Assembly (NCBI GenBank): GCA_965215845.1
Contig: CBDCEL010000004.1
Location: forward strand, 1,426,001 to 1,490,000
Reading direction: 5' to 3'
Length of the DNA stretch: 64,000 bases
Source of the DNA: Aurantibacter_A sp965215845
GTDB taxonomy: Bacteria > Bacteroidota > Bacteroidia > Flavobacteriales > Flavobacteriaceae
The position numbers and the translations under genes were made by a program. Below, in pieces: positions 15,047 through 25,077 of this stretch; the stretch's first letter is position 1, and each line of letters opens with the position of its first letter. The notes beneath the pieces are model-generated. The model had not been told where the DNA came from. It saw nothing but the letters and a program-made list of their open reading frames with translations, and did not search any database.

Positions 15047-16969
15047 TTATTGCATACTATTAGATACCCGAACGGGATAGGCATGGGGTCGAAATCCTAT
15101 CTGTTTGACCAACAAATCGAACTCAGGATGGCCATGAAGCGGGTACAATTGTGGTTCACTGACCAGCCAGGGTACTTCGATTTCACGATCGTCCATGGCA
15201 GTGTTGAGCCACTTAAAAGCCTCTTGTTCTTCCTCTAAGACGGTGTAGATTACGGCTATATAAAAAGCAGGTGAACCCGCATCGGTAAGTGCTTTTTGTG
15301 ACTTTAGTTCTTCCAAGATTTTTCGGGCTTTTTCAACATCTCCTTTTTTGGCATATGCCGCCGCTAGCCAACCCGAGACCCTTGGGGATCTCTTGCCAAT
15401 ATAAGTGACCCCGCGATCAAAGAGCGCTATTGCCCGATCATATTCACCAAAATTCAACATGAAGAACCCAGCATCGCTATAGGTCGGATAATGATTGGGG
15501 TGCAATTCCAACTGCTCCTCTATATACTTTTCCCCTTCTTCCCATTGATTGTTGAAATAGTAAGGTAAAATCATATTTGCCCCCGGTTGAAATGGATTGA
15601 TCTCATTCGAAAGTTTAGCTATTTTGAGGGCTTCAGTGTGTCGATGTTCAAATTGAAGAAAATCACGGTAGGTATTAAAGGCCATGGGATCCTTCATTTC
15701 GAGTGATTTTTTAAAGGAAATTTCGGCCTCGGTAAAATTCCATTTATGAAATGTCAGAATAAAAGCATTGACCAAATGTGAATACGGGTTTTCCGGGTCT
15801 AATCGCAGCGCTTCTTGAATATGGGGGTCTGCCAGTCCCAGGGTTTCCTCAGCATTCATTTTAGCAATGGACGCATTGCCCTGGGAAAGGTAGTAGGCCG
15901 CAATTCCGGCGTGGGCCAAAGCCAAGGTTGAATCCAGTTCAAGTGCCCTCTGAAAATTTTCCCGGGATTTGTGATGCGTGTTCGCATTTTGCAAATTGAA
16001 ATAGTACATTCCCTTAAGGTAATGGTCATAAGCCTGTGGGTTGTACGATGTTTGCCTATCTATTATCTCAACCTCTTTTGAGGTCATATTTGCCTCTAAG
16101 GTATTGGCCACTTTTTTGGCAATATCGCTCTGTATTTTCAAAAAGTCCCCGAATTTTCGGTCGTAATTCGCTGCCCAAAGCTCTTGCCCATTTTTGGTCG
16201 CGATAAGTTTTACCTCTATTCTAAAAATGTCTCCCTGTCTTTGTAAACTACCTTCAAGAATATTCGACACTCTTAGCTGCTCTCCGATAGCTTTGATCGA
16301 TTTATTTTCTTCAAGAAATTGGTCAATCGCTGATGGTGCAATAACTTTCAATTCTGTAATCCCCGAAAGATGCCTGCTAATGGCGTCGACCATGCCCTCG
16401 GCCAAGTATTGGTTTTCTTCTTCCGAACTTAAATTTTTAAAAGGAAGTACAATTACGGATTTCTCTTCGGGTTTGCTTGCTATTTCCATGTCTCTGCTGC
16501 CCGAAGAATAAAAAAGGAAGCCCATCAGAATAAGTGCAACGGTTCCAAGGACCAAAACCAAATTTCTACCTTTCCCCCTTTTTGTTGTTGTCATAGAGGG
16601 TATTTCGGCTTCTGCGATATATGATTTTTGTTTGACCTTACCGGGCGGATATCCATATAACTTGGTAAAGCAGGTACTAAAATAGGATGCACTCGAAAAA
16701 CCCACGGCATGGGCAACCTCGGAAGCCGTCATATCGTTTTTCAACAATAACGCTCTGGCTTTTTCGAGGCGGTACTCGCGAATAAAAGTGCTAATCGATT
16801 TCCCGTTGATTTTTTTGAGCTTGCGATGCAATTGTGAACGGCTGAGACCCACTAGGTCCGCCAATTGTTCCACTCCGAATTGTTCATTGTCAAGATTGGC
16901 CGCGATATGGCGTTCCATACGTTCAATCAACGAATTGGGGTTAGTGGATATGGTCTTATTCGCCTCCAA
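15047..16969 (-). CDS. Membrane-spanning AraC-family regulator with TolB-N-like and TPR domains
   Basis: A 640-residue one-component regulator. Residues 31-113 form an N-terminal AraC double helix-turn-helix (QLADLVGLSRSQLHRKL, EVAHAVGFSSASYFS), a single TM helix spans about 136-154, a TolB-N/FlgO-like domain follows at about 170-290 (KSVIVLPFKNLSSEEENQYL), and the rest is TPR repeats to the C-terminus. The order places DNA binding in the cytoplasm and the sensing region in the periplasm, comparable to CadC-type regulators. It is divergent from the M1 peptidase gene at 17166 (196-base gap), a candidate target. Repeat B follows its 3' end. Confidence 0.85.
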   Translation of the reverse strand: MEANKTISTNPNSLIERMERHIAANLDNEQFGVEQLADLVGLSRSQLHRKLKKINGKSISTFIREYRLEKARALLLKNDMTASEVAHAVGFSSASYFSTCFTKLYGYPPGKVKQKSYIAEAEIPSMTTTKRGKGRNLVLVLGTVALILMGFLFYSSGSRDMEIASKPEEKSVIVLPFKNLSSEEENQYLAEGMVDAISRHLSGITELKVIAPSAIDQFLEENKSIKAIGEQLRVSNILEGSLQRQGDIFRIEVKLIATKNGQELWAANYDRKFGDFLKIQSDIAKKVANTLEANMTSKEVEIIDRQTSYNPQAYDHYLKGMYYFNLQNANTHHKSRENFQRALELDSTLALAHAGIAAYYLSQGNASIAKMNAEETLGLADPHIQEALRLDPENPYSHLVNAFILTFHKWNFTEAEISFKKSLEMKDPMAFNTYRDFLQFEHRHTEALKIAKLSNEINPFQPGANMILPYYFNNQWEEGEKYIEEQLELHPNHYPTYSDAGFFMLNFGEYDRAIALFDRGVTYIGKRSPRVSGWLAAAYAKKGDVEKARKILEELKSQKALTDAGSPAFYIAVIYTVLEEEQEAFKWLNTAMDDREIEVPWLVSEPQLYPLHGHPEFDLLVKQIGFRPHAYPVRVSNSMQ

Positions 16970-17165
16970 TACTATCTGAGTTCATTGAAGCTCTGAACGC
17001 TTCGTCTCCACTCAAATATACTTAAAATGACATATTTATTTGGAATACAATGGGTTAAGATAAATGCTATTATCAAATCAAAAGACCGTTTTGAAATATG
17101 TGGTTATTTTTGCCGCAAGGGCACAACAAAAATTGGTCGGCCGTCCTTCACTAAATTGAATAGCA

Positions 17166-18752
17166 ATGCACAAAGACATCAAAATTCTGGCCATGGCATT
17201 TGGTCTAATTGCCTCATCGGGATACGCACAAGATAGTTATCAAAAAAACGAATCGGCCGATGTCAAAAACTATGTCTTTGGTCTTCACCTGAACGATGAG
17301 AATGATGAAATCAAAGGAAAGGCATTGATTACCGTTGATTTCAAAAATGAGGTCGAGAATTTCGCATTGGACCTTATCGGCAAGTCTGAAGAATACGGTA
17401 TGGAGGTTACCGCAGTTTTGGAAGACAGTGTCGAGGCCAATTATGAATTTTCCGAAAATAAAATTATCATCCGGCCAAAATTCAATGATTCCAGTACAAA
17501 AACCTTTATGGTTCAGTATCATGGTATTCCAGAAAGGGGCTTGGTCATTGATACCACCAAGTACGGACAACGTTCTTTTTTCGGGGATAACTGGCCAAAC
17601 CTGGCCAGACATTGGTTGCCTTCGGTAGACCACCCTTATGATAAGGCATCTATTGAATTTCGAATCACTGCACCTCAACACTACGATGTTGTTGCGACTG
17701 GGGTGAAAATCGAAGAAAGCTATCTCAACAACGGTTTCAAACTGACCACATACAAAGAACCAGCACCCGTAGCAATGAAGGTGGTCACTATTGGAGTGAC
17801 CAAATTCGCAAGTAAGCTCTTGGATATGGTCGGGGAGATTCCGGTAACGGCTTGGGTATATCCCGAAAATCGTTTGGACGGATTTTCTGATTATGCAGTT
17901 TCGACCAATGTCATGAATTATTTTGTCGACCATATAGGCCCTTATGCGTATGCCAAACTGGCCAACATGCAGGCGAAAACACAGTGGGGCGGTTTGGAAA
18001 ATGCCGGAACCATTTCCTATTTCGAGAATTCGGTAACCGGAAAGAATGAAGTGGAGGGGCTGATCGCCCACGAAATCGCACATCAATGGTTCGGCAATTC
18101 GGCCTCCGAGGCCAGTTGGAACCATGTATGGCTCAGTGAGGGCTTTGCCACCTATTTTTCGATTCTCTATTTGGAAAGTGTCTATGGAGATAAAAAGCGA
18201 AAGGAGGAATTGATACTCGACAGAAAACAGGTCATTGAATATTACCAAAAGAATCCCGCTCCCATCGTTGACAACTCAATAAAAGACCCCTTCAAGGTTT
18301 TGAGTACCAACACTTACCAAAAAGGAGGTTGGGTGCTCAACATGCTACGGCATAAACTTGGAGATGAGATTTTTTGGAAAGGTATTCGGAAATACTACAA
18401 AACCTACGAAAATTCAAATGCAATGACCGAAGACTTCCGAAAGGTCATGGAAGAAGTATCGGGAAAAGATTTAGAAAATTTTTTCGCCCAATGGATTTTC
18501 ACCAAAGGGCATCCCGAGTTAAAATGGAATTGGAAATATAGAAGGGGAAGGCTATTGGTCTCTATCGACCAAGTTCAGAAACATCATATTTTCGAGTTTC
18601 CTTTGGAAATCGGAATTCGGAATGGAGAGCAAACGAAAAAGGAAATTGTGCAAATCGACGAAAAGTCAAAAACCTTTGAAATCAAGGTCGACTCTAAGCC
18701 GACCGAGGTAATTTTAGATCCAGGGGTCTGGTTGCTTTTCGAAGAAAAATAA
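17166..18752 (+). CDS. Secreted M1 family metallopeptidase
   Basis: A 528-residue exported peptidase: signal peptide to about residue 21 (MAFGLIASSGYAQ), an N-terminal beta domain and a thermolysin-like catalytic domain. Zinc ligands H302 and H306 (HEIAH) and E325 are at the exact HExxH-x18-E spacing. The aminopeptidase motif GxMEN is present as GGLEN at 275-279. The C-terminal part is shorter than in PepN and has no HEAT domain, so it belongs to the compact M1 group. It probably trims peptides in the periplasm. It converges tightly (7 bases) with glyS. Confidence 0.9.
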   Translation: MHKDIKILAMAFGLIASSGYAQDSYQKNESADVKNYVFGLHLNDENDEIKGKALITVDFKNEVENFALDLIGKSEEYGMEVTAVLEDSVEANYEFSENKIIIRPKFNDSSTKTFMVQYHGIPERGLVIDTTKYGQRSFFGDNWPNLARHWLPSVDHPYDKASIEFRITAPQHYDVVATGVKIEESYLNNGFKLTTYKEPAPVAMKVVTIGVTKFASKLLDMVGEIPVTAWVYPENRLDGFSDYAVSTNVMNYFVDHIGPYAYAKLANMQAKTQWGGLENAGTISYFENSVTGKNEVEGLIAHEIAHQWFGNSASEASWNHVWLSEGFATYFSILYLESVYGDKKRKEELILDRKQVIEYYQKNPAPIVDNSIKDPFKVLSTNTYQKGGWVLNMLRHKLGDEIFWKGIRKYYKTYENSNAMTEDFRKVMEEVSGKDLENFFAQWIFTKGHPELKWNWKYRRGRLLVSIDQVQKHHIFEFPLEIGIRNGEQTKKEIVQIDEKSKTFEIKVDSKPTEVILDPGVWLLFEEK

Positions 18753-18759
18753 TCTCAGA

Positions 18760-20305
18760 TTATATTGCCCTCTTTAACCAAGTCTTCATATCGACCGCTT
18801 CATGAATGATGCCCTTCAGTTCTGAAATGGCAACACGCTGTTGTCCCATAGTATCTCGATGGCGAATGGTCACCGTTTTGTCTTCCAGGGTTTGATGGTC
18901 TACCGTAATACAAAATGGGGTTCCATTGGCATCTTGCCTCCGGTAACGGCGCCCTACAGCATCCTTTTCATCGTAGAGCACATTGAAATCCCATTTGAGG
19001 TCTTCAATTATCTCCTTGGCAATTTCGGGCAGTCCATCTTTTTTCACCAACGGAAAAACAGCCGCTTTCGTCGGGGCCAGTACGGCAGGCAGTCTTAATA
19101 CCGTTCTAAACGATCCGTTTTCCAATTCTTCCTCTTGAAGGGAATTCGAGAATACCGCCAAGAACATCCTGTCGAGCCCTATGGAAGTCTCCAAAACGTA
19201 GGGCACATAACTTTCACGTGTCTCCGGGTCGAAATATTGCAGTTTCTTATTGGAATATTTTTCGTGGCTGCCCAAATCGAAATCGGTCCGGGAATGAATT
19301 CCTTCCAGCTCCTTGAATCCAAAAGGAAAGCGAAATTCGATATCGGCGGCCGCATCGGCGTAGTGGGCCAGCTTTTCATGGTCATGAAAACGATAGTTCT
19401 CTTCGCCCATACCTAATGACAGATGCCATTTCATTCGCTGTTCCTTCCAATGTTCGTACCATGTTGCCTGGGTACCCGGTTTGATAAAATATTGCATTTC
19501 CATCTGTTCGAATTCCCGCATACGGAAAATAAACTGGCGTGCCACGATTTCATTGCGAAAAGCTTTTCCGGTCTGCGCAATTCCGAATGGAATTTTCATA
19601 CGCCCTGTTTTCTGAACGTTCAAAAAGTTCACAAAAAATACCCTGTGCCGTTTCGGGTCGCAGGTACAAATCCATCGCATTTTCAGCGGAAGCCCCGAGT
19701 TTGGTTCCAAACATCAAATTGAATTGTTTGACATCCGTCCAATTTTTCGAACCCGACATTGGGCAAGCAATCTCCAATTCTTCTATCAATCTTTTGACAT
19801 CGGCCAAATCTTCATTTTCAAGGGACTTGCCCAGGCGCTTTAAAATGGTCGTCGCCTGTTCTTGGTAGCCCACCACACGCTGATTGGTGGCCAAGAACTG
19901 CTCCTTGTCAAATTTATCACCAAATCGTTTGGCGGCTTTGGCCACTTCCTTTTCTATTTTTCCCTCGATTTTGGCCACGTGGTCTTCGACCAAAACATCG
20001 GCCCGATATCTTTTTTTGGAATCTTTGTTGTCGATCAAGGGGTCATTGAACGCGTCGACATGCCCTGAAGCCTTCCAAGTGGTCGGGTGCATGAAAATAG
20101 CAGCATCGATTCCGACAATATTGTCATTGAGCTGTACCATGGCCCTCCACCAGTATTCCCTGATATTCTTCTTGAGTTCGGCGCCGTTTTGGGCATAATC
20201 GTACACAGCGCTCAATCCATCATAAATTTCACTGGACTGAAACACATAGCCATATTCCTTGGCGTGTGAAATTACCTTTTTGAAATCGTCATCCTGTTTT
20301 GCCAT
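18760..20305 (-). CDS. glyS: Glycine--tRNA ligase (single-chain), interrupted by a +1 frameshift
   Basis: Two overlapping frames together encode one class II glycyl-tRNA synthetase of about 514 residues, the usual length for the single-chain dimeric form. The N-terminal frame (20305-19550) runs normally to RPETAQGIF and then goes astray; the C-terminal frame resumes with VNFLNVQKTGRMKIPFGIAQ and continues to 18760. Removing one base from the A6 run at 19633-19638 (T6 on the coding strand) restores one uninterrupted protein. The enzyme charges tRNA-Gly and is normally essential, so a sequencing or assembly error is the first explanation; a true mutation or ribosomal slippage on T6 is the alternative. 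Confidence 0.93.
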
Positions 20306-20343
20306 TCGGCAAAAATAGAATTTTACAAGCTAAACATTACAAA

Positions 20344-21240
20344 TTATTTCAAACGAAATTCGGCAGAAGAGAGTAGCTTCTCGTTTTCAAATACGTTGAG
20401 GGTGTAAGGACCCTTCTCCAATGAACCTTGAGGTAGGGTAATAAAATCGCAGACTTGAGTGGTTTCGCCATCAAAAAGCAATTGTACCCTTTTACTATAT
20501 ATATTGCCGTTGACGGTAATGGTATTCGCGTTGTCTTCGATAATACGCATATTCGGCCCTAAAAACTGAAAGTAGATTATTTTTTCTTGCCCTCGTTCAT
20601 CGGGGTCTGATTGAATGGTCACACAACCTCTCAGTTTTTCCACAATGGAAGCCTTGTTCGTCATGACAGCCTCGCGGCCTCTCAACCTGAACCCATTGCC
20701 GGCCGCGTTTTCGACGACCAAGTATTTTTTGGTCTTGAGCGCTTCATCAAGTTCTTTGCGTTTTTTTCGCTGCAGAGATTCGGCCTTGGTCAATTCGTTA
20801 CGTCTCTCTTGCATCAATCTTATTTCTTCTTGGCTTTTCTCATACTTTTCAGTAAGTACCATGTTGCTGTACTTGAGAAAATTATTTTTTAGTTTGAGAC
20901 TATCATTTTTGGCTTCCAATCTACGCAGTTCAGTTTTGAATTCCCGTAATTTTTCAACCGTGAAATTCAACCTTCCTACAGAATCCAAAAGCTCTTCAAT
21001 GCGATATCTAGCGCTCTCCAGCTCGATTTCATCTACTTCGTTCTGAGAAGTTAGTCTATCAATGTCGGCCTTCATCAAAGTCAGGTCTTTGACCAAAAGC
21101 TCCTTTTCATTTTCCAAGTAAGATATTTGATTCTGTGATTGCGCGTAGCTGTAGTAGAACGCAATCAATATCGCAATCAAAATTGCTACAAGAGCGGCAA
21201 GAATTACTTTGTAGTTGAATTTTTTATCTTGGGCGTTCAT
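20344..21240 (-). CDS. Membrane-anchored coiled-coil protein
   Basis: A 298-residue protein starting at ATG 21240 (a TTG one codon upstream is less likely). It has one TM helix at about residues 12-31 (VILAALVAILIAILIAFYYS), a long coiled coil from about 35 to 165 with heptads of Leu/Glu/Arg, and a C-terminal beta domain of about 110 residues (KASIVEKLRGCVTIQSDPDE, then PYTLNVFENEKLLSSAEF). The layout resembles a Bacteroidota family often named chromosome-partitioning or septation related, but no ATPase motif is present. The function is unknown. Confidence 0.7.
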   Translation of the reverse strand: MNAQDKKFNYKVILAALVAILIAILIAFYYSYAQSQNQISYLENEKELLVKDLTLMKADIDRLTSQNEVDEIELESARYRIEELLDSVGRLNFTVEKLREFKTELRRLEAKNDSLKLKNNFLKYSNMVLTEKYEKSQEEIRLMQERRNELTKAESLQRKKRKELDEALKTKKYLVVENAAGNGFRLRGREAVMTNKASIVEKLRGCVTIQSDPDERGQEKIIYFQFLGPNMRIIEDNANTITVNGNIYSKRVQLLFDGETTQVCDFITLPQGSLEKGPYTLNVFENEKLLSSAEFRLK

Positions 21241-21276
21241 CAAGTGAAAACTTATAAGTAGGCTGCAATAGAATGT

Positions 21277-21990
21277 ATGTACACTAAACTAACAAATATA
21301 CTAAATGATATAAGCACCGTCCTAGTTCCCAAGGTATGTTTTGGATGTAATACGCATTTATTGGGTGGGGAACACTATTTGTGTACCCCATGCCGGAATG
21401 ATATGCCGCTCACCGAGTACACTTTTAACGTTGAAAACCCCGTTGACCGTATTTTTTATGGCAGAATTAACATAAAAAAAGCCAATTCTTTCCTGTTTTT
21501 TACTGAAAACGGCCGCGTACAGCGCCTTTTGCATCATTTGAAGTATAAAAATCAGGAAAAGATAGGTGCATTTCTTGGGGATTGGTTTGGTCAAAACATC
21601 AAGGAAAATGGGTTTCTAAGGGAAATTGACTATGTCTTGCCCGTACCGTTGCATCCCAAAAAGCAGCGGAAAAGAGGATACAATCAAGTTGCATTGTTCG
21701 GTCAAAGAATGGCAGTACATCTGGGTGCAGTGTATCTTGAAAATCTACTTGTAAAAAGGTATAATTCAAAGACCCAGACCAAAAAGGGGAGATTGGGTAG
21801 ATGGTTCGAGAATAAATCGCTTTATACACTTACCGATAGACAAGCTATTGCGGGAAAGAATGTGTTATTGGTAGATGACATCATTACCACCGGATCGACC
21901 ATTGAGCTATGCGCCAAGGCCCTAAAGGAATCAAAAAATGTCACTGTTTACGTAGCGAGTATGGCCGTAGTGCCCTTAGTCTATAAATGA
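21277..21990 (+). CDS. ComF family phosphoribosyltransferase-like protein
   Basis: A 237-residue cytoplasmic protein. The N-terminus holds a four-cysteine zinc site (C21, C24, C36, C39) and the C-terminus a PRTase fold with the PRPP loop VLLVDDIITTGST. The middle has the ComF marker PVPLHPKKQRKRGYNQ. ComF is needed for DNA uptake in competent bacteria and has a role linked to processing of imported single-stranded DNA, although homologues are widespread in non-competent species. It is divergent from the coiled-coil gene (36-base gap). Confidence 0.88.
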   Translation: MYTKLTNILNDISTVLVPKVCFGCNTHLLGGEHYLCTPCRNDMPLTEYTFNVENPVDRIFYGRINIKKANSFLFFTENGRVQRLLHHLKYKNQEKIGAFLGDWFGQNIKENGFLREIDYVLPVPLHPKKQRKRGYNQVALFGQRMAVHLGAVYLENLLVKRYNSKTQTKKGRLGRWFENKSLYTLTDRQAIAGKNVLLVDDIITTGSTIELCAKALKESKNVTVYVASMAVVPLVYK

Positions 21991-22051
21991 TCGACCCGAA
22001 TATCGGGGCATTTATCTACCTTAGCGGTCAATTCATGCTTTGTTTTGACGA

Positions 22052-23668
22052 ATGGCTAGACGGATTATCGGCATTTTATACCTCTTGTTCATGGTTATGG
22101 CCTTGATTCAATGTGCCAGGCGCGGCACGCCGACCGGAGGCCCGAAAGACGTGGCACCACCCGTTTTGGTACGGTCCGACCCCGATAACATGACAACGGA
22201 TTTTAAGGCAAAGCGCATTCGGCTGTATTTCGACGAGCTTATTACTTTGAAGGATGTTCAAGAACAACTCATTGTATCGCCTCCGCTAAAATATACCCCC
22301 GAGATTTCACCTCAGGGCGGGGCTAGTAGATATGTTGAAATCAAAATCAAGGATACCTTAAGGGAAAATACGACCTATACACTGAATTTTGGTCAAAGTA
22401 TCGTAGACAATAATGAGGGTAACCCTAGCAGTTTTTTAACCTATGTTTTTTCTACAGGAAGCTATATAGATTCACTATCCATGGCCGGGGTGGTCAAAGA
22501 TGCCCTTAAAAGAAAGGCCGACGAGTTTATAAGTGTCATGCTCTATGAACTTGATACGGCCTATACAGACTCGACTATATTCAAAAAACCGCCAAACTAC
22601 ATTACCAACACCCTTGATAGCACGGTTATATTCAGACTCAATAACTTAAAAGCAGGAAAATATGCCCTATTTGCCATCAAAGACGAAGCAAAAAACAACA
22701 TATTTGATCAAAATTCCGATAAAATTGCGTTTCGAAGTGATACGGTAGACCTCCCGACCGATTCGACCTACTTATTGACGCTGTTCAAAGAAATACCCAA
22801 CTATAGTGTTCAAGTGCCCAGTTATGTTGCTAGAAATCGCATCGAGTTTGGCTATTATGGTAAATACGAGGACTTTATCATAAAACCGCTGACCATATTA
22901 CCAGATTCGGTCGAACACAGATTTCAAAAGGAAAAACACAAGGATACCTTGAATTTTTGGTTTAGCCCGACCGACATAGACTCTATTGTCTTTCTTGCCA
23001 TAAACGAAAAGCTTGGGCAAATAGACACGTTCACGGTCAAAAAGCGCAAGGTGGGCACCGATTCGCTTATTTTAAGCCCAAATCAAAGTGGTGCGCTAAA
23101 CTTCAACGAATCCTACTCAATAGCTTCCAATACCCCGATTATTTCATTGGATTCAACCAAAATCGAAATGATGAATAAAGATTCGCTGCAAGTGGATTTT
23201 TCAGTGGTAATCGACAGTATTGAAAATGAAATCGATTTTGACTTCAACCCAGAACCCAACGAAAACTATGCTTTAAAGCTATTGCCGGGAGCAATTACCG
23301 ATTTTTTCGAACAAACGAATGATACTATCGATTACTACCTCACCACCAATAGCTTGGCGGACTACGGAAACCTTCGGCTTAATGTGAGGATAGATTCAAC
23401 AGCCTACCCATTGTTGGTTCAACTTACTGATGAAAGAGGCTCCTTGAAACAAGAACGCTACTCGATCGTACCCAAGGTTTTTGAATTCAGTAATATTGAA
23501 CCCTCAAAGTATTTTCTAAGGATTATTTTTGATGCGAACGGTAACCGAAAGTGGGATACCGGAAATTACCTAAAAACCATACAACCCGAACGGGTGGTGT
23601 ACTACCCTGATACGCTTGAAGTTAGAGCGAATTGGGAATTGGAGGAAACCTTTATTCTTCCAAATTGA
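22052..23668 (+). CDS. Ig-like domain lipoprotein
   Basis: A 538-residue exported lipoprotein: hydrophobic N-terminus ending in ALIQC (C21), then the RRGTPTGGPKD linker and an Ig-like (SbsA/Big_5) domain at about 36-135 (PPVLVRSDPDNM, RLYFDELITL). The remainder is predicted beta-sandwich repeats ending EETFILPN. The family is conserved across Flavobacteriia and has no assigned function; a cell-envelope structural role is an inference. The last 17 bases overlap the convergent omega-amidase gene. Confidence 0.75.
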   Translation: MARRIIGILYLLFMVMALIQCARRGTPTGGPKDVAPPVLVRSDPDNMTTDFKAKRIRLYFDELITLKDVQEQLIVSPPLKYTPEISPQGGASRYVEIKIKDTLRENTTYTLNFGQSIVDNNEGNPSSFLTYVFSTGSYIDSLSMAGVVKDALKRKADEFISVMLYELDTAYTDSTIFKKPPNYITNTLDSTVIFRLNNLKAGKYALFAIKDEAKNNIFDQNSDKIAFRSDTVDLPTDSTYLLTLFKEIPNYSVQVPSYVARNRIEFGYYGKYEDFIIKPLTILPDSVEHRFQKEKHKDTLNFWFSPTDIDSIVFLAINEKLGQIDTFTVKKRKVGTDSLILSPNQSGALNFNESYSIASNTPIISLDSTKIEMMNKDSLQVDFSVVIDSIENEIDFDFNPEPNENYALKLLPGAITDFFEQTNDTIDYYLTTNSLADYGNLRLNVRIDSTAYPLLVQLTDERGSLKQERYSIVPKVFEFSNIEPSKYFLRIIFDANGNRKWDTGNYLKTIQPERVVYYPDTLEVRANWELEETFILPN

Positions 23669-24422
23669 AATCGTCCCTATCTTCCAAAAATCTCAATTTA
23701 TCCCTTGTTTCGTCTAAATACGCTTTGTTTAACTTAGTATAAAGAATTTCATCCTTTTCAGAATATACCATTTGGTTTCCTAAAGGGTCATAGACAGCCG
23801 AATGCCCCTCATAAGCCAAATTATTCTCGTCAACACCAACTCGATTTGCACCTATGCAATAGGCAATATTTTCTATGGCGCGCGCCTTTAGCAAACCGTC
23901 CCAAGCATTCACCCTTGGTTCTGGCCAATTGGCGACATATAGCAGCATGTCAAAATCACCTTTGTACCTCGACCACACCGGAAATCGAAGGTCGTAGCAA
24001 ATTAAAGGGCATATTCTAAAACCCTTATAATCAACGACCAGCCTTTCTTTTCCGGCACTATAGACCTTGTCTTCTCCAGCTAAGGTAAAGGTATGCCTCT
24101 TGTCATACCAATATGTATTGCTTTTGGGCGTAACAAAAAACAACCTATTGGTATATTTTTGGTCTTCTGCCCATGGAATACTTCCCACAAGGGCCGAATT
24201 TTTTTCCCGGGCCTGTTTTTTCATCCATTCCAGGGCCTTGGTCCCTGCTTGCGGATCGAGGTTTTGCGGTGTCATGGTAAATCCGGTCGTAAACATTTCC
24301 GGTAGCACGATCAAATCGATATCCGAGGTTATTTCGGCGATTTTCCCTGAAAAATTTTCAAGATTCTGTGACGGGCTTTCCCAGACCATGGAAGATTGTA
24401 TGATTGCAATACTTAGTTCCAT
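23652..24422 (-). CDS. Omega-amidase / nitrilase superfamily, YafV type
   Basis: A 256-residue cytoplasmic carbon-nitrogen hydrolase. The catalytic triad is E42 (LPEMFTTGF), K108 (YDKRHTF) and C142 (LICYDLRFP), as in omega-amidases that hydrolyse 2-oxoglutaramate and 2-oxosuccinamate formed by glutamine and asparagine transaminases (metabolite repair). Length and motifs fit YafV/NIT2. It starts immediately after the stop of the ankyrin gene, so the two are likely co-translated. Confidence 0.88.
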   Translation of the reverse strand: MELSIAIIQSSMVWESPSQNLENFSGKIAEITSDIDLIVLPEMFTTGFTMTPQNLDPQAGTKALEWMKKQAREKNSALVGSIPWAEDQKYTNRLFFVTPKSNTYWYDKRHTFTLAGEDKVYSAGKERLVVDYKGFRICPLICYDLRFPVWSRYKGDFDMLLYVANWPEPRVNAWDGLLKARAIENIAYCIGANRVGVDENNLAYEGHSAVYDPLGNQMVYSEKDEILYTKLNKAYLDETRDKLRFLEDRDDFNLEE

Positions 24423-24902
24423 TTAAGATACGTTTTCCAACAAATCGATTAACCCGGGTTTGCCCAGCAACCTGGCATGGTCCAGCGCGGTATTGCCCTT
24501 GTTGTCCCTAATTGAAACATCGGCTCCTTTTTCCAATAAAAGCCCAGCGATTTCTTGATGGTTGAAAGTTACGGCATAAATGAGACAAGTACCTCCCATG
24601 CTATTCTTCTGGTTGACATCGGCCCCGTGTTCCAACAATATTCTAGCGAGTTCTGTCATCCCCTTAAAACAGACCCCCATCAAAGCCGTATTTCCAGAGG
24701 CATCTTTTATGTCAACGGCCGCACCTTTATCCAAAAGCATCTTTGTGATATCCTCCCGCCCGTAATAGGTTGCCAAAATCAAAGGTGTCGAACCGCGTTG
24801 GTCTTTGGCATTCACCAAATCGGGATTTACATCCAACTTTTTACTAACGGCAGCTAAGTCACCTTCGCGAATGTCATCGAAAAAAGAATCTACATTTTTC
24901 AT
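24423..24902 (-). CDS. Ankyrin-repeat protein
   Basis: A 159-residue cytoplasmic protein made of about four ankyrin repeats with the GSTPLILATYYGREDITKML and GNTALMGVCFKGMTELARIL type consensus and no signal peptide. Bacterial ankyrin proteins next to katG or catalase genes (as in the AnkB case of Pseudomonas) are known; here katG is divergent with a 175-base gap. A chaperone-like role for the catalase is an inference. It abuts the omega-amidase gene downstream. Confidence 0.85.
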   Translation of the reverse strand: MKNVDSFFDDIREGDLAAVSKKLDVNPDLVNAKDQRGSTPLILATYYGREDITKMLLDKGAAVDIKDASGNTALMGVCFKGMTELARILLEHGADVNQKNSMGGTCLIYAVTFNHQEIAGLLLEKGADVSIRDNKGNTALDHARLLGKPGLIDLLENVS

Positions 24903-24971
24903 GGATCTAAGGTATCAAAATTTCAGTTGTGCCATTCATTTTGTACAGCACAAAATTGCCTTTTGGGGTTC

Positions 24972-25007
24972 ATAGATATTATCGATATTGAAATAGTTCA
25001 AATCATG
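24972..25007 (+). promoter_or_regulatory. OxyR-like site upstream of katG
   Basis: ATAG-N7-CGAT-N6-ATAG-N7-CATG approximates the OxyR tetra-block (ATAG-N7-CTAT repeated), with two imperfect CTAT blocks and one spacer short by a base. It lies about 70 bases upstream of the katG start. The match is suggestive only. Confidence 0.3.
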
Positions 25008-25077
25008 ATTTCGATCATTGAGAACCGATGAACATTTTGGTAAATTTACCATCTTCAACTCTAAAACTAAGAACACT

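Noticed and set aside
14975..15238. An 87-codon plus-strand open frame
   Set aside because: It is antisense to the end of the AraC/TPR regulator gene and overlaps repeat B; no protein features.
17214..18248. A 344-codon minus-strand open frame
   Set aside because: It is fully antisense to the well-supported M1 peptidase gene and its translation has no domain features.
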